A stretch of 64,000 nucleotides of DNA from Litoribacillus peritrichatus (GTDB taxonomy: Bacteria > Pseudomonadota > Gammaproteobacteria > Pseudomonadales > Litoribrevibacteraceae), in NCBI RefSeq assembly GCF_039537985.1, contig NZ_BAABBN010000004.1, forward strand, positions 558,001 to 622,000, in the 5' to 3' direction. Made by a program: the position numbers and the translations under genes. Of this stretch, positions 1 to 9,069 are shown one piece after another (positions within the stretch are counted from its first letter, which is position 1; each line of letters starts with the position of its first letter). The notes beneath the pieces are model-generated. The model had not been told where the DNA came from and did not search any database. It was given only the letters and a program-made list of their open reading frames with translations.

Positions 1-2
1 CT

Positions 3-392
3 TTGAGCCTTATTGTTGTCGATCTTGATAAATTCAAGTCGATCAATGATGAACATGGCCACAGTGTGGGGGATGAAGTACTGCAGGCCATTGGTAAATT
101 GTTAATGAACTCAGTACGAAAAGAAGATGTGGCAGCCCGGTTTGGTGGTGAAGAGTTTGTTTTGATTCTCAGCCATTGCAATGAGGAAGAAGCACAACAA
201 AAGGCGGAAACGATTCGCTTGAATATTATGAATTTAAAACCTGCCGGGTTGAATGTTACTGCCAGTTTTGGCATCGCCAGCAATTCACCGTTGGAACCTG
301 AAACAATGAACGGAATGTTCACCCGTGCGGATGAAGCGGTTTATAAATCTAAGGAAGCAGGCCGAAACTGTATTACTGTTTCTTCGCTGTAA
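3..392 (+). CDS. Diguanylate cyclase GGDEF domain (C-terminal part, gene cut by window edge)
   Basis: This is the C-terminal 129 codons of a GGDEF protein that makes c-di-GMP from two GTP. The active-site motif GGEEF follows the usual AARF. An intact RxxD product-inhibition site (RKED) lies five residues before it, so the enzyme should be active and feedback-inhibited. The N-terminal metal-binding stretch DLDKFKSINDEHGH is also present. The reading frame is open at the left edge, so the sensor part and true start lie outside the window. The stop is TAA at 390-392. Activity is inferred from the motifs. Confidence 0.9.
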   Translation: MSLIVVDLDKFKSINDEHGHSVGDEVLQAIGKLLMNSVRKEDVAARFGGEEFVLILSHCNEEEAQQKAETIRLNIMNLKPAGLNVTASFGIASNSPLEPETMNGMFTRADEAVYKSKEAGRNCITVSSL

Positions 393-486
393 GTCCCTTC
401 CGTCCGCAATGTCTGAGGTTTGTAAAAAATTGCAGACGTTGTAATTACACTAAGGCCTTCTGATTGAAGGCCTTGAAGTGTGCTGG

Positions 487-1341
487 TTAAGCCGTCGTAT
501 TTCTTTTATCCCGCCACCAGTTGGCAAGGCGGGTTCCCTGAACAAACAATTGTTTGTATTTGGAAGGCATCAACCGCTGAAAAATGTCCATCGCATAAGC
601 ATCCGGCCCGATCAGTGCCCGCTCTTTGTTTTTACGCACTGCATTTAAAATACTCTCCGCCGCTTGGGCTGGCGAGGTATGCGCGTATTTATCGAAGTTA
701 TCCCGTAACTCATCGGCATGATACTTGTCCGGTGTACTGCCCATACGGCCGTTTTGCGCGATGTTTGTTTTAATGCCGCTTGGGAAAATACAAGTGCACT
801 GAATGTTAGAATCTTCGATTCTAAGTTCTTCCTGAAGGGACTCAGTAAACCCTCTTACAGCGAATTTGGCCGCGTTATAGGCCGACTGCGTAGGCACTGC
901 GTACAACCCAAAAACACTGGAAACGTTGACGATGTGGGCATCGGTACTTTGTTTTAAATAGGGCAAGAACGCTTTCGTGCCATAAACAACACCCCAGAAA
1001 TTGATATTCATTAACCATTCAAAGTTTTCGTAACTCATTTGGTCAACGGTTTCCGCCAAGGCAACACCTGCATTATTGATCACCAGGTTCACGCCTTTAT
1101 GTTGCTGCATGACGTTAGCGGCAAATCGCTCCACGGCTTTTTTGTTTGCAACATCCAGTACATGCTGTGATATCTGAACACCGGTAGAAGCCAGACGCTC
1201 GGATATGGCTTCCAGCCCTTTTTCGTTGATGTCGGCTAACGCAAGGTTACAGCCTTGACGGGCCAGATTTTCTGCTAACGCGGCACCTATCCCGGATGCT
1301 GCGCCAGTAATGACTGCGACTTTATTTTTGAAATTTTCCAT
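487..1341 (-). CDS. Short-chain dehydrogenase/reductase (classical SDR)
   Basis: A 284-residue NAD(P)-dependent oxidoreductase. The cofactor motif TGAASGIG is near residue 12, the NNAG motif near residue 90, and the catalytic Ser (VNVSSVFG) and YNAAK tetrad are in the normal order. The C-terminus is about 30 residues longer than a minimal SDR and ends in a basic, Trp-containing tail. The substrate cannot be deduced; close family members act on lipid-like or alcohol substrates. The ATG at 1341 has an AGGT ribosome site just upstream. It is divergent from the chemoreceptor and appears monocistronic. Confidence 0.88.
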   Translation of the reverse strand: MENFKNKVAVITGAASGIGAALAENLARQGCNLALADINEKGLEAISERLASTGVQISQHVLDVANKKAVERFAANVMQQHKGVNLVINNAGVALAETVDQMSYENFEWLMNINFWGVVYGTKAFLPYLKQSTDAHIVNVSSVFGLYAVPTQSAYNAAKFAVRGFTESLQEELRIEDSNIQCTCIFPSGIKTNIAQNGRMGSTPDKYHADELRDNFDKYAHTSPAQAAESILNAVRKNKERALIGPDAYAMDIFQRLMPSKYKQLFVQGTRLANWWRDKRNTTA

Positions 1342-1445
1342 AATTACCTAAATTTATTAACGTAACTGCCGAATTTATATGTAGGTTTCTCTAAAGATAC
1401 TAGACTAACCTATTTAGAGATCACAGTTTTTTATAGGGGTAGTTT

Positions 1446-3059
1446 ATGGTGTGGTTCTATAAGCTGAGCGTAAAAGTAAAAATTTACTTCATTGCTTTGG
1501 CTGCAATAGTGGGTTTTACGATTTATTTCTTAGCAAATTACGGAATGTCTTCCTCTCAGGGGAGGCTCGTTGGGGAAATTCAAACCACTTCTTTTCCCTT
1601 ACTGCAAATTGCAGAGCGCTCTAAAGTTCGTTTGGAACGCATTCAGGAAATGCTTGCCAGTGCCGTGTCTGCGGATGAGATGGACATGCTGAAAAATGCA
1701 GATCTTCAGAAATCCGAAATGCTTGCAGATCTGGAAGAAGCCAATAGCCTCGACCCCGAAGGGTTAGCGGATGATTTAGCCACTGCGTTTTCCAATTATT
1801 ATCAAACCGCCCATGGTATTTCAAAAACCATGTTGGATGGCAGTGCAGACTTCTCTTCGTTGGGCGCAAAGACCGAAGAGATGACGTCCAAACTGGAAAA
1901 AACCTCCGAGCTTTTGGAAGAGTTCAGGCAAGCCAACAACACCACATTCAACAATATGGTGACAGAAGCAAAAGCGCTGAGCGATAAAATGTTAATCACC
2001 GGCCTTACCATTGGTGTGGTGATGTTTTTCTTCATTTTGCTGATCTCTGTGATTGTTTCCAGAACGATATGTAGCAGTATTCAGGAAGTCGTCACCTCGT
2101 TAAAAGACATTGCCCAGGACAATGGCGATTTGACCGTACAGCTGAAAACCAATGCCGAAGATGAAATTGGTGAGCTGGTACACTGGTTTAATGAATTTGT
2201 GGCCAAGCTCAGAGGGGTTATTGGCAAGGTGGTAAACGCTGCCGGGCCTTTGAATGAACTGTCGGGCCAGTTAAATGACTTGATGAATCATGTAAATACC
2301 AGTATTGAGTCCCAGCGTCTGTCAGCGGAAAACTCAAAAAATGCCGTGGATCGCATGCAGGACAGCATGAACTCTATTGTAAGTGATGCCAGTGCGGCAG
2401 TGGACTGTGCTCAGGACGCCAACAGTGAAGCCGACCAAGGTCAAAATATTGTAGGACAAACGGTGGATGCCATTAAGACGCTGTCTGGTGGCGTATCTGA
2501 GGCGGCTGAGGTGATTCGTAAGCTGGAAGCCGATACCGACCAGGTAAGATCGGTATTGAGTGTTATCAAAGGTATTGCTGATCAAACCAATTTGCTGGCA
2601 CTGAATGCAGCCATCGAAGCAGCCCGAGCGGGAGAGCAGGGCCGAGGGTTTGCGGTGGTGGCTGATGAAGTACGGTCTCTGGCGTCCAAGACTCAAGAGT
2701 CGACGGAAGAAATTAATGTCACTATCAATACACTGATTTCAGCTTCTCAAGAAGCGGTTACTGTCATGGAAAAGGGCACTGAGCAAGCCCAAACCAGTGT
2801 TTCTAACTCCGAGTTGGCAGGGGCATCCCTGGTAAAAATCTCCGATGCCGTGTCGTCTATTCATGAAATGAACAACCGTATTTCTGAAGCTGTTTCCAGC
2901 CAGCAACAGGTGTCCAGTGAGATTGTGTCTTCGGTGGGCGACATCCTGTCACAAACACAGGAAACATCGAATAAGTCTGCCTCTCTTGGCAGTTTGGCCA
3001 ATGAGCTGAATGATGTTGCCAGTGAGATGGCTCAGATTACCCGACAGTTTAAAATATAA
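1446..3059 (+). CDS. Methyl-accepting chemotaxis protein
   Basis: A 537-residue chemoreceptor. It has an N-terminal membrane segment (about residues 12-32), a helical periplasmic domain of about 145 residues with no recognisable Cache or PAS fold, a second membrane segment (about 181-203), a HAMP region, and a long cytoplasmic coiled coil. The signalling hairpin tip (ADQTNLLALNAAIEAARAGE) is fully conserved. It should signal through CheA/CheW at the inner membrane. The ligand is unknown. No CheR-tethering pentapeptide is seen at the C-terminus, which ends ITRQFKI. A strong terminator follows directly. Confidence 0.92.
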   Translation: MVWFYKLSVKVKIYFIALAAIVGFTIYFLANYGMSSSQGRLVGEIQTTSFPLLQIAERSKVRLERIQEMLASAVSADEMDMLKNADLQKSEMLADLEEANSLDPEGLADDLATAFSNYYQTAHGISKTMLDGSADFSSLGAKTEEMTSKLEKTSELLEEFRQANNTTFNNMVTEAKALSDKMLITGLTIGVVMFFFILLISVIVSRTICSSIQEVVTSLKDIAQDNGDLTVQLKTNAEDEIGELVHWFNEFVAKLRGVIGKVVNAAGPLNELSGQLNDLMNHVNTSIESQRLSAENSKNAVDRMQDSMNSIVSDASAAVDCAQDANSEADQGQNIVGQTVDAIKTLSGGVSEAAEVIRKLEADTDQVRSVLSVIKGIADQTNLLALNAAIEAARAGEQGRGFAVVADEVRSLASKTQESTEEINVTINTLISASQEAVTVMEKGTEQAQTSVSNSELAGASLVKISDAVSSIHEMNNRISEAVSSQQQVSSEIVSSVGDILSQTQETSNKSASLGSLANELNDVASEMAQITRQFKI

Positions 3060-3103
3060 CGGGTGATGGCTTATTAGAACGTTGGATTAACCGTTTAAGA
3101 TCT

Positions 3104-3141
3104 AAAAAAGCCCATGAAGGTTCTCTTTATGGGCTTTTTTT
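3104..3141 (+). terminator. Rho-independent terminator after the chemoreceptor
   Basis: AAAAAAGCCCAT and ATGGGCTTTTTT form a perfect 12-bp stem around a 13-nt loop, ending in a T tract. The A tract on the other side means it can also stop the convergent gene that ends at 3169. Confidence 0.9.
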
Positions 3142-3168
3142 GTGATTGAAGAACATTGTGGAATAAAG

Positions 3169-3597
3169 CTAATAGCTATAAACCACCTTGACTGACGCAT
3201 CCACTTCGCTGGCATCAATGTAACCGATGGTGGCCGGGTTAGAAGCAACCAGCTCTTTCATCTCAGCAGAAGACGCTACTTGTTTTGGTGGTGTCCCTTT
3301 GCCCGTAAAAATACGCTTGGACCAATAAGACTTAACCTGACTGGCTGACTTCTCCATTACGGAGCTTAAAAAGCTATCCCGTATGGCCGCAGAGTCACTT
3401 TGATCAATAGGAATGACCGATGAACCATTGGGGAATTTTTTGGATTTTCCCAGGTAAATACGGCTGATCTCCGAAGGGGCCAGTGAAGTGCTGGGGTTAT
3501 CCGGGTGCACAATGACGGCGGTTTCAGCCTGAACTTGTGCTGTGAAAACGGCAGTGCCAAGTAAAGATGCCAGAAAAACCTGTTTAATACTGTTCAT
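3169..3597 (-). CDS. Small PstS-like periplasmic binding protein (copy 1)
   Basis: A 142-residue secreted protein. Its signal peptide ends at AQVQAE, and the rest resembles one lobe of the phosphate-binding PstS fold: a VIVHPDNP start, an IYLGKSKKFPNG stretch, IDQSDSAAIRDSF, and a late IGYIDAS. It is about half the size of a true PstS, so it is a member of the short PBP-like family rather than the PstABCS receptor. It sits 12 bp downstream of a porin-like gene on the same strand, suggesting a two-gene operon in which the porin admits a ligand that this protein binds. Phosphate specificity is not shown. The start at 3597 has an AGGAG ribosome site. A paralogue lies at 6389-6799. Confidence 0.8.
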   Translation of the reverse strand: MNSIKQVFLASLLGTAVFTAQVQAETAVIVHPDNPSTSLAPSEISRIYLGKSKKFPNGSSVIPIDQSDSAAIRDSFLSSVMEKSASQVKSYWSKRIFTGKGTPPKQVASSAEMKELVASNPATIGYIDASEVDASVKVVYSY

Positions 3598-3609
3598 GAT
3601 TGAATTCTC

Positions 3610-4692
3610 CTAAAACAACATGTCAATGGCTGCGCTGTACAACATGCCGTCTTCGCCATCAGCCGCTGACCTTGTTTTTTCATCGCGATATTGGGCTTCA
3701 ATTTTTAATGCCACATTGGTTTCAACGTCGTATCTTAGCCCGGCGATGTAGCTGACTAATTCATTCTCTAGGCCCGCAGCTTTTTGAATATCGCCAGTAG
3801 AGCCGGACTCTACATCGTCTTTTTCATGGGCGTAAGTGATGTGAGGGGTAAAATCATTCATTCTCCGTGCGTAATGCACTAAAAATGCAGTATCGTCGGT
3901 TAAAGAGGCGCTGTCGTGGTCTAAGGCTGTTAACTCTATAACGACTTGGTTGTCGCCATCATCATATACAAACGCACTTTCAAGGAAGGTACTGACGTCC
4001 TCGTCCACTAAAAACTCGTCGTCCGTCGGTGGTGCTGATGCACTTAATGCTTCAGAGGTTAAGGCCGCCCGGTGGTAGCTGAGCCGGATGGCAAAAGGCT
4101 CCATGGAGGCGTTGAATACCACACCGGCAAAATTGGTCAAATCAAAGTCCACATCATTCCCGCCGATGGTGAGATCATCGTCAAATCGACCGTAATAGAC
4201 TTGGACGCTTGCATCTATGTCACCAAAATAGAGCTGATGGGTGACATCAACACCGTCAATGGATGAGAACCCAATCCGATAAACTTCGGCAGGGGGGCGA
4301 ATCCAGTTATAGGCATAGCCGACTTCCAGAAAATCTGAATAGTAAAAGAAGGGCGCTCGTAGCCGGCCAAAACGGATGGAGGTTTCATCGCTGTGGTCAT
4401 ATGTTGCGTAAGCCCAGGCGGCGTCTAAATCAAACTCTTCAGGACCTCGGGCGACGAGTTGGCCGGTAAGCGAGAACTTACCTTGTATGTGTTTGCTAAC
4501 TTGCAAACCTAAAACGGTGTCCGGTTTGAAGCTTACATCTTCATCGTAACCGTTAATGGCAATGTCATCTGTGGAGAGCGTACCCACCCCCGCACTTAAA
4601 AAACCATTAATGGACAGGTCGTCATCCGCCAGGACTTGAGTGGCAGAGGCGCTGAGTATTGCCAATATCAAGGGTGAAACTCGTATTTTCAT
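3610..4692 (-). CDS. Porin-like outer-membrane beta-barrel protein (copy 1)
   Basis: A 360-residue protein with a signal peptide (cleavage near VLADDD) followed by alternating beta-strand sequence rich in Asp, Tyr and Gly, ending in a typical barrel C-terminus (SAAIDMLF, terminal Phe). Conserved blocks such as GRLRAPFFYYSDFLEVGYAY and WIRPPAEVYR recur in the divergent paralogue at 5211-6380. It is the first gene of the pair with 3169-3597. It probably forms an outer-membrane pore for small anionic or organic solutes, but specificity cannot be read from sequence. Confidence 0.82.
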   Translation of the reverse strand: MKIRVSPLILAILSASATQVLADDDLSINGFLSAGVGTLSTDDIAINGYDEDVSFKPDTVLGLQVSKHIQGKFSLTGQLVARGPEEFDLDAAWAYATYDHSDETSIRFGRLRAPFFYYSDFLEVGYAYNWIRPPAEVYRIGFSSIDGVDVTHQLYFGDIDASVQVYYGRFDDDLTIGGNDVDFDLTNFAGVVFNASMEPFAIRLSYHRAALTSEALSASAPPTDDEFLVDEDVSTFLESAFVYDDGDNQVVIELTALDHDSASLTDDTAFLVHYARRMNDFTPHITYAHEKDDVESGSTGDIQKAAGLENELVSYIAGLRYDVETNVALKIEAQYRDEKTRSAADGEDGMLYSAAIDMLF

Positions 4693-5210
4693 TTCTCATT
4701 TACCTTATTCGTTATGAATAAATTAACCCTAGTAGGAGTAAGTCATTGTTCAATACTTTGACGATTAGAGGTTTTTTGGTGTGTTGGTTGTTTGACTATG
4801 TAACGGGAAAATATGAAATGTTAATAAATATGTCGGTTGCTTGTGATATGTGTTTTATCGAGTAAAATTTCTATGAATAACAATAAGTTAAATATTTCAG
4901 TTAAAAAAAAGTTGAACAGCTCCGGCGATGCTTTTTCGATTGTTTAGAATCTGAGAAAGTGTGTTTGGGGTGACAAAATGAAAGATGATTGCTCAGGTAA
5001 AAAATGTAATTTGTCAACTGAATGCTGATTGAGTGGTAACGATAAGGATTTCGGGCAAATTTGTATTTTTTATCTATAGTTTACATTTGTAACCTTCTGC
5101 TTTGAATGGAGTTTTTAACCAGACCTTCAAAGCAACGAACAGAAAGGAATGACATAACAAAGGGTTTGCGCTTTTTAGATGAACCCATTCATATATTCGA
5201 GGAATTATTT
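4693..5210. promoter_or_regulatory. Divergent intergenic region between the two porin operons
   Basis: About 518 AT-rich bases separate the start codons of the two divergent porin genes, so both promoters must lie here. I looked for a Pho-box-like direct repeat (CTGTCAT-type) and did not find a convincing one. An in-frame upstream extension of the right-hand porin (from 5106) has no signal-peptide logic and is not counted as coding. Confidence 0.5.
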
Positions 5211-6380
5211 ATGCGATTGAAGTCGCCGTTATTAGCGATCGCGATGACCGCTTCTACCGTCTCTGTGCCTGCGTGGGCCATTGAACTGGATTTTAACGGG
5301 TTTATTTCAGTGGGTGGTGGGATATCCAGCAACGATGAACTGAATCTTGATATTGACTACAACGAAGATGTGTCCTTCGACGAAGACTCTATTCTTGGCA
5401 TTCAAACCACCGCAGCCATTAATGATAAAATGTCTTTAACTGCTCAGCTGGTTGCTCGTGGTAAAGACGACTACGATCTTGAGGCCGAATGGGCGTTCGT
5501 CAGTTATGAAATCAACGATGAAGCCTACGGACGTGCCGGTCGCTTACGCGTTCCGTTCTTTGCGTATTCAGAATCCATTGATGTGGGTTACTCCTACCAC
5601 TGGATTCGCCCACCTTCAGAAGTTTACCGCTTACCTTTTTCATCCATTGACGGCGTCGATGCCAACTACACAACCTGGTTAACGGATGACTGGGAGACTT
5701 CTGCTCAGGTGTATTTTGGTACCTACAGTGACGAAGTGGATGTGTTTGGCCAAGAGAGTGAGCTGGACCTGAAAAATGGGACAGGTTTGGTGCTGACGGC
5801 CAATTACGATTGGTTGACGCTACGGGGCAGTGTTCACTATGCAACAGTGACGGTCACGAATGATGATATTGAGGCATTGGACTCGGCATTGAGAAATCCA
5901 CTATTGCCGGGGGGCCCTTACGACAGCGTTGCTGATGATATTGCTGTCGATGAAAACGATGTGATGTTTTATGAGGCCGCCGTATTAGCAGATTACAACG
6001 ATTACATTTTTGTGGCCGAGTGGACCATGCTGGATTACGACCGAAGTGCAATACCGGACGATACCGGCTGGATGATCTCGGTGGGTAAGCGGATTGGCGC
6101 ATTTACCCCGCACTTAACTTTTGCCAAAGAAGAAGATGATGGTGAAACCGGCTTCTCTGATCCTGTGCCGGCGGGTATTACTTTACCTGATGGACGTGAC
6201 TTAAAGGCAGTCGTTGATGGCTTAGAAACGGAAGCTTTGCAAGAAAGCTGGATTGCGGGTGTTCGATGGGACGTAATGCCGTCTGCTGCGCTTAAATTTG
6301 AAGCTCAGTACACCGATCGTAAAGAACCTGAAGACGACGACACTATGATCTACAGTGTTGTTCTTGACGCAGTATTTTAG
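5211..6380 (+). CDS. Porin-like outer-membrane beta-barrel protein (copy 2)
   Basis: A 389-residue paralogue of the porin at 3610-4692. I chose the ATG at 5211 because it follows GAGGAATT and opens a clean signal peptide (MRLKSPLLAIAMTAS, cleaved near AWAIE). The longer frame from 5106 would bury the signal. Shared blocks include GRLRVPFFAYSESIDVGYSY and WIRPPSEVYRLPFSSIDGVD. It ends in a barrel-type SVVLDAVF. It is followed after 8 bp by a PstS-like gene, the same order as the left-hand pair. Role inferred: outer-membrane pore for the ligand of the downstream binding protein. Confidence 0.83.
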   Translation: MRLKSPLLAIAMTASTVSVPAWAIELDFNGFISVGGGISSNDELNLDIDYNEDVSFDEDSILGIQTTAAINDKMSLTAQLVARGKDDYDLEAEWAFVSYEINDEAYGRAGRLRVPFFAYSESIDVGYSYHWIRPPSEVYRLPFSSIDGVDANYTTWLTDDWETSAQVYFGTYSDEVDVFGQESELDLKNGTGLVLTANYDWLTLRGSVHYATVTVTNDDIEALDSALRNPLLPGGPYDSVADDIAVDENDVMFYEAAVLADYNDYIFVAEWTMLDYDRSAIPDDTGWMISVGKRIGAFTPHLTFAKEEDDGETGFSDPVPAGITLPDGRDLKAVVDGLETEALQESWIAGVRWDVMPSAALKFEAQYTDRKEPEDDDTMIYSVVLDAVF

Positions 6381-6388
6381 GGGGTCGT

Positions 6389-6799
6389 ATGAAATTAGTT
6401 ATTGCTGTTTTATTTTCTTTCTTCACCTCTTTAGTTATGGCGGGCACTTCGGTCATTATTAACCCTGCGGACGCAGGCTCCGGTTTATCGAAAGGGGATG
6501 CGAAAAAGATTTTCTTAGGGAAAATGAAATCTTTGCCGTCAGGCGCAAAAGCGCAACCGATTGATCAAGCGGCCGGTTCGGCCATCAGAGGTTCGTTTCT
6601 GGATACGGTGGTTGGTAAGTCAGAAAGTCAGTACAAATCGTTTTGGGCGAAAAAAGTGTTTACCGGTAAGGGAAAACCGCCTGCTGAAAAAGCCTCTGAT
6701 GCGGAAGTAAAAGCTTTTGTGGCCAGTACACCTGGTGCAGTAGGTTATATAGACAGCGGCAGTTTGGATGGCACTGTGACAGAGGCCTTTGCGTACTAA
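6389..6799 (+). CDS. Small PstS-like periplasmic binding protein (copy 2)
   Basis: A 136-residue secreted protein with a signal peptide ending near LVMAG. It aligns along its length with the protein at 3169-3597: IFLGKMKSLPSG, IDQAAGSAIRGSF, KKVFTGKGKPP and VGYIDSGSLDG all have counterparts there. It is translated 8 bp after the porin stop, with a GGGGGTCG ribosome region. Like copy 1 it is half the length of true PstS and has no pstCAB genes beside it, so it may deliver to a different system or act as a sensor. Confidence 0.8.
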   Translation: MKLVIAVLFSFFTSLVMAGTSVIINPADAGSGLSKGDAKKIFLGKMKSLPSGAKAQPIDQAAGSAIRGSFLDTVVGKSESQYKSFWAKKVFTGKGKPPAEKASDAEVKAFVASTPGAVGYIDSGSLDGTVTEAFAY

Positions 6800-6816
6800 A
6801 AGCTCTGCTTTTCTTT

Positions 6817-6860
6817 TCAAACGCGCGGTGCATAAGCAATGCAAAGCATCGCGCGTTTGA
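6817..6860. terminator. Strong hairpin between convergent genes
   Basis: TCAAACGCGCGGTGC pairs with GCATCGCGCGTTTGA (15 bp, one G-T pair) between the PstS-like gene and the convergent CaiB gene. It lacks a clear T tract on either side, so it may act as a 3' stabiliser or a weak bidirectional terminator. Confidence 0.5.
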
Positions 6861-6874
6861 ATGAGATACTTACC

Positions 6875-7933
6875 TCAGTGACTGAATTTTATGGGTTGTG
6901 AAATCTGAAGTACGGTTTTATCGCCTATCTTCCCTTCTCTGATCATTGCTCTGGCTTGCAACTGAGGGTGCTCTGATGCTTCTTTCAGTGTTAACACTGG
7001 CTCAACACAAACGTCTTCGTTGGCGAAAATCTCACGCCACTCACACAGCGTTTTCTTCAGAAAAATTGATTTCAGCGTTCCTTTGATTTGGGCTTGCACT
7101 TCCGGTGTCGGGTTCATTGATTTTTGTGCCAAGGTGGGTTTGTCCAGAATATGAGACAGGCGCTGAATGAACTTTGGCTCCAGGCTGCCAACCGATAAAT
7201 AACGTCCATCGGCGGTCGGGTAATAGTCATAGAAAAAACCACCATTGAGTAACTCTGTCTGGTAACCTGGGGTCGCGCCACCAGCCAACATAGGGGCACC
7301 ACTGATGACGTTCATACTGAATGCGCAATCGGTCATGCTGATATCAATGTGTTGCCCTTTTTGGGTGTGATGACGCTCGATCACTGCTGACAGAATGCCC
7401 ATCACTGCATGATGTGAGCCACCGGCAATGTCGGCGATTTGTATGCCTGAAAGTGTCGGCCCGTGTTGTTGAGTACCGCTGTAACTGGCAATGCCTGACA
7501 GGGCGAGGTAATTAATGTCATGGCCTGCTCGATCGGCATAGGGGCCGGTTTGGCCATAGCCGGTGATGGAACAATATATAAGATTTGGGTTGAGCGCTTT
7601 TAATGTGTCGTAATCCAGGCCGAGGCTCTTCATTACTCCCGGCCGGAACTGCTCAACGATAATGTCGTATTCCAGAATGAGGGCTTTAATGCGCTCAGTG
7701 GCTTCACTCTGTTTCAGGTCGAGTTTTAAGGCGGTTTTATTGCCGGTTAACTGCGCATGTAATGCCGACATCCCATTGATGATAGGGGGCAGAGCTTCGG
7801 TCAGGTCGGGTTTGGTCGGGTGGACAACTCTTAATACTTCGGCGCCCATGTCTGCCATGAGCATAGTGGCGTAAGGTCCGGGCAGTAAGGTGCTGAAATC
7901 CAAAACCTTGAGAGTGGACAATGGCTGGGTCAT
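6875..7933 (-). CDS. CaiB/BaiF-family CoA-transferase, alpha-methylacyl-CoA racemase-like
   Basis: A 352-residue class III CoA-transferase family protein. The N-terminal LDFSTLLPGPYATMLMADMG, the nucleotide-binding region with NKTALKLDL, and ADIAGGSHHAVMGIL, which carries the family Asp, are present. The GG-rich form of that last motif resembles alpha-methylacyl-CoA racemases more than formyl-CoA transferases, so epimerisation of 2-methyl-branched acyl-CoA is the favoured role. That would feed the beta-oxidation pair at 10.5-13.9 kb. The start has AAGGCG upstream. It is divergent from an AraC-type regulator that probably controls it. Confidence 0.82.
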   Translation of the reverse strand: MTQPLSTLKVLDFSTLLPGPYATMLMADMGAEVLRVVHPTKPDLTEALPPIINGMSALHAQLTGNKTALKLDLKQSEATERIKALILEYDIIVEQFRPGVMKSLGLDYDTLKALNPNLIYCSITGYGQTGPYADRAGHDINYLALSGIASYSGTQQHGPTLSGIQIADIAGGSHHAVMGILSAVIERHHTQKGQHIDISMTDCAFSMNVISGAPMLAGGATPGYQTELLNGGFFYDYYPTADGRYLSVGSLEPKFIQRLSHILDKPTLAQKSMNPTPEVQAQIKGTLKSIFLKKTLCEWREIFANEDVCVEPVLTLKEASEHPQLQARAMIREGKIGDKTVLQISQPIKFSH

Positions 7934-8041
7934 AAGTGTCGCCTTGGGAGTTGTGTTTATGGTTGCGAAAACTATAGACTAACGTTCAATTTACTCGGTG
8001 AACATGACCGTAAAGGTCATAATAATTGGCAAAAATGCATT

Positions 8042-9046
8042 ATGAATACGCACACGATTCCCAGAAATTTTGTCATGGCGCCCCTGCAAGGTGCCATTAA
8101 ACAGGGCGTAGATATTCATAAATTGTTAGCAACCGCCGGAATCTCTGACGACGTTTTATCTGAACCGAACTATCGTGTCAGCGCGGCTCAATATGCGGTG
8201 CTGTTGAGGTCATTGTGGGTGACACTGGATGACGAGTATATGGGCTTGGCTCCGGTAAAAGGGGCTATGGGCAGTTTTTCGATGATGTGTCGGGCTGTCA
8301 TCCACTGCAATAATCTGGAACATGTTTTACGGCGGGCGTCTGAATTTTATGGGCTCTTTCATGGGGGCTCAACGCACGAAATTCGTTTCGAGGAAAACAA
8401 TGTTCTGTTGGTTTTTAAACTGGCATTAGAGTGTGATCCTGATCGTTTTTTGCATGAAAGCATGTTAGTGATATGGCACCGTTTCTCAAGTTGGCTGGTG
8501 GATCGTCGTATTCCTCTAAAAGAAGTTCGGTTAGGCTACTCAGCACCAGAGCATGAAAATCAGTATTGGCCACTGTTTGCCTGCCCGATCATTTTCGATG
8601 CAGAGGAAACGGCGCTGGTATTTGATCGTCAGTTTCTGGAACTCCCTATCATGCAAACGGAACCGGTACTGAAAGAGTTTTTAAAAGTGTCGCCAGCGGA
8701 TTTACTGGCGAGACCGGAAGACAGAAACACCATGACCGCCCATATTCGCCACTTGTTGGGCCGTGACTTCACCCAGGACTTCCCGGATTTTGACTGGTTG
8801 GCCGAGCAAGTCCATTTAGCACCGCAATCTCTCAGAAGAAAGCTGAGAGAGGAGGGCACTAATTTTCAGGAAATCAAAGATGGTTTACGAAGAGATACCG
8901 CCATTGGTTTGCTGAATAAACATGAGTTGAGTATTCAGGACATCGCGGAACAAATGGGTTTTTCTGAAGCGAGTACCTTTCACCGGGCGTTTAAAAAGTG
9001 GACGGGCTTAACCCCCGGAGACTATCGGAAAAACAAAGATCGATAA
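8042..9046 (+). CDS. AraC-family regulator with Arabinose_bd-type (OruR/GadR-like) N-domain
   Basis: A 334-residue transcription regulator. The N-terminal two thirds match the effector domain of the OruR/GadR branch of AraC proteins (VMAPLQGAIKQGVDI start, YMGLAPVKGAMGSF in the middle). The last 90 residues hold two helix-turn-helices, ending in the signature IAEQMGFSEASTFHRAFKKW. This branch often controls lipid, ornithine or alkane use. Because it is divergent from the CaiB-like gene with a 108-bp gap, it is the likely activator of that gene. The inducer is unknown. Confidence 0.85.
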   Translation: MNTHTIPRNFVMAPLQGAIKQGVDIHKLLATAGISDDVLSEPNYRVSAAQYAVLLRSLWVTLDDEYMGLAPVKGAMGSFSMMCRAVIHCNNLEHVLRRASEFYGLFHGGSTHEIRFEENNVLLVFKLALECDPDRFLHESMLVIWHRFSSWLVDRRIPLKEVRLGYSAPEHENQYWPLFACPIIFDAEETALVFDRQFLELPIMQTEPVLKEFLKVSPADLLARPEDRNTMTAHIRHLLGRDFTQDFPDFDWLAEQVHLAPQSLRRKLREEGTNFQEIKDGLRRDTAIGLLNKHELSIQDIAEQMGFSEASTFHRAFKKWTGLTPGDYRKNKDR

Positions 9047-9069
9047 GCCTGTGGCTGAATGCCTGCCGC

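Noticed and set aside
5106..5210. In-frame upstream extension of the right-hand porin gene
   Set aside because: It would put 35 polar residues before a good signal peptide, and the ATG at 5211 has its own ribosome site.
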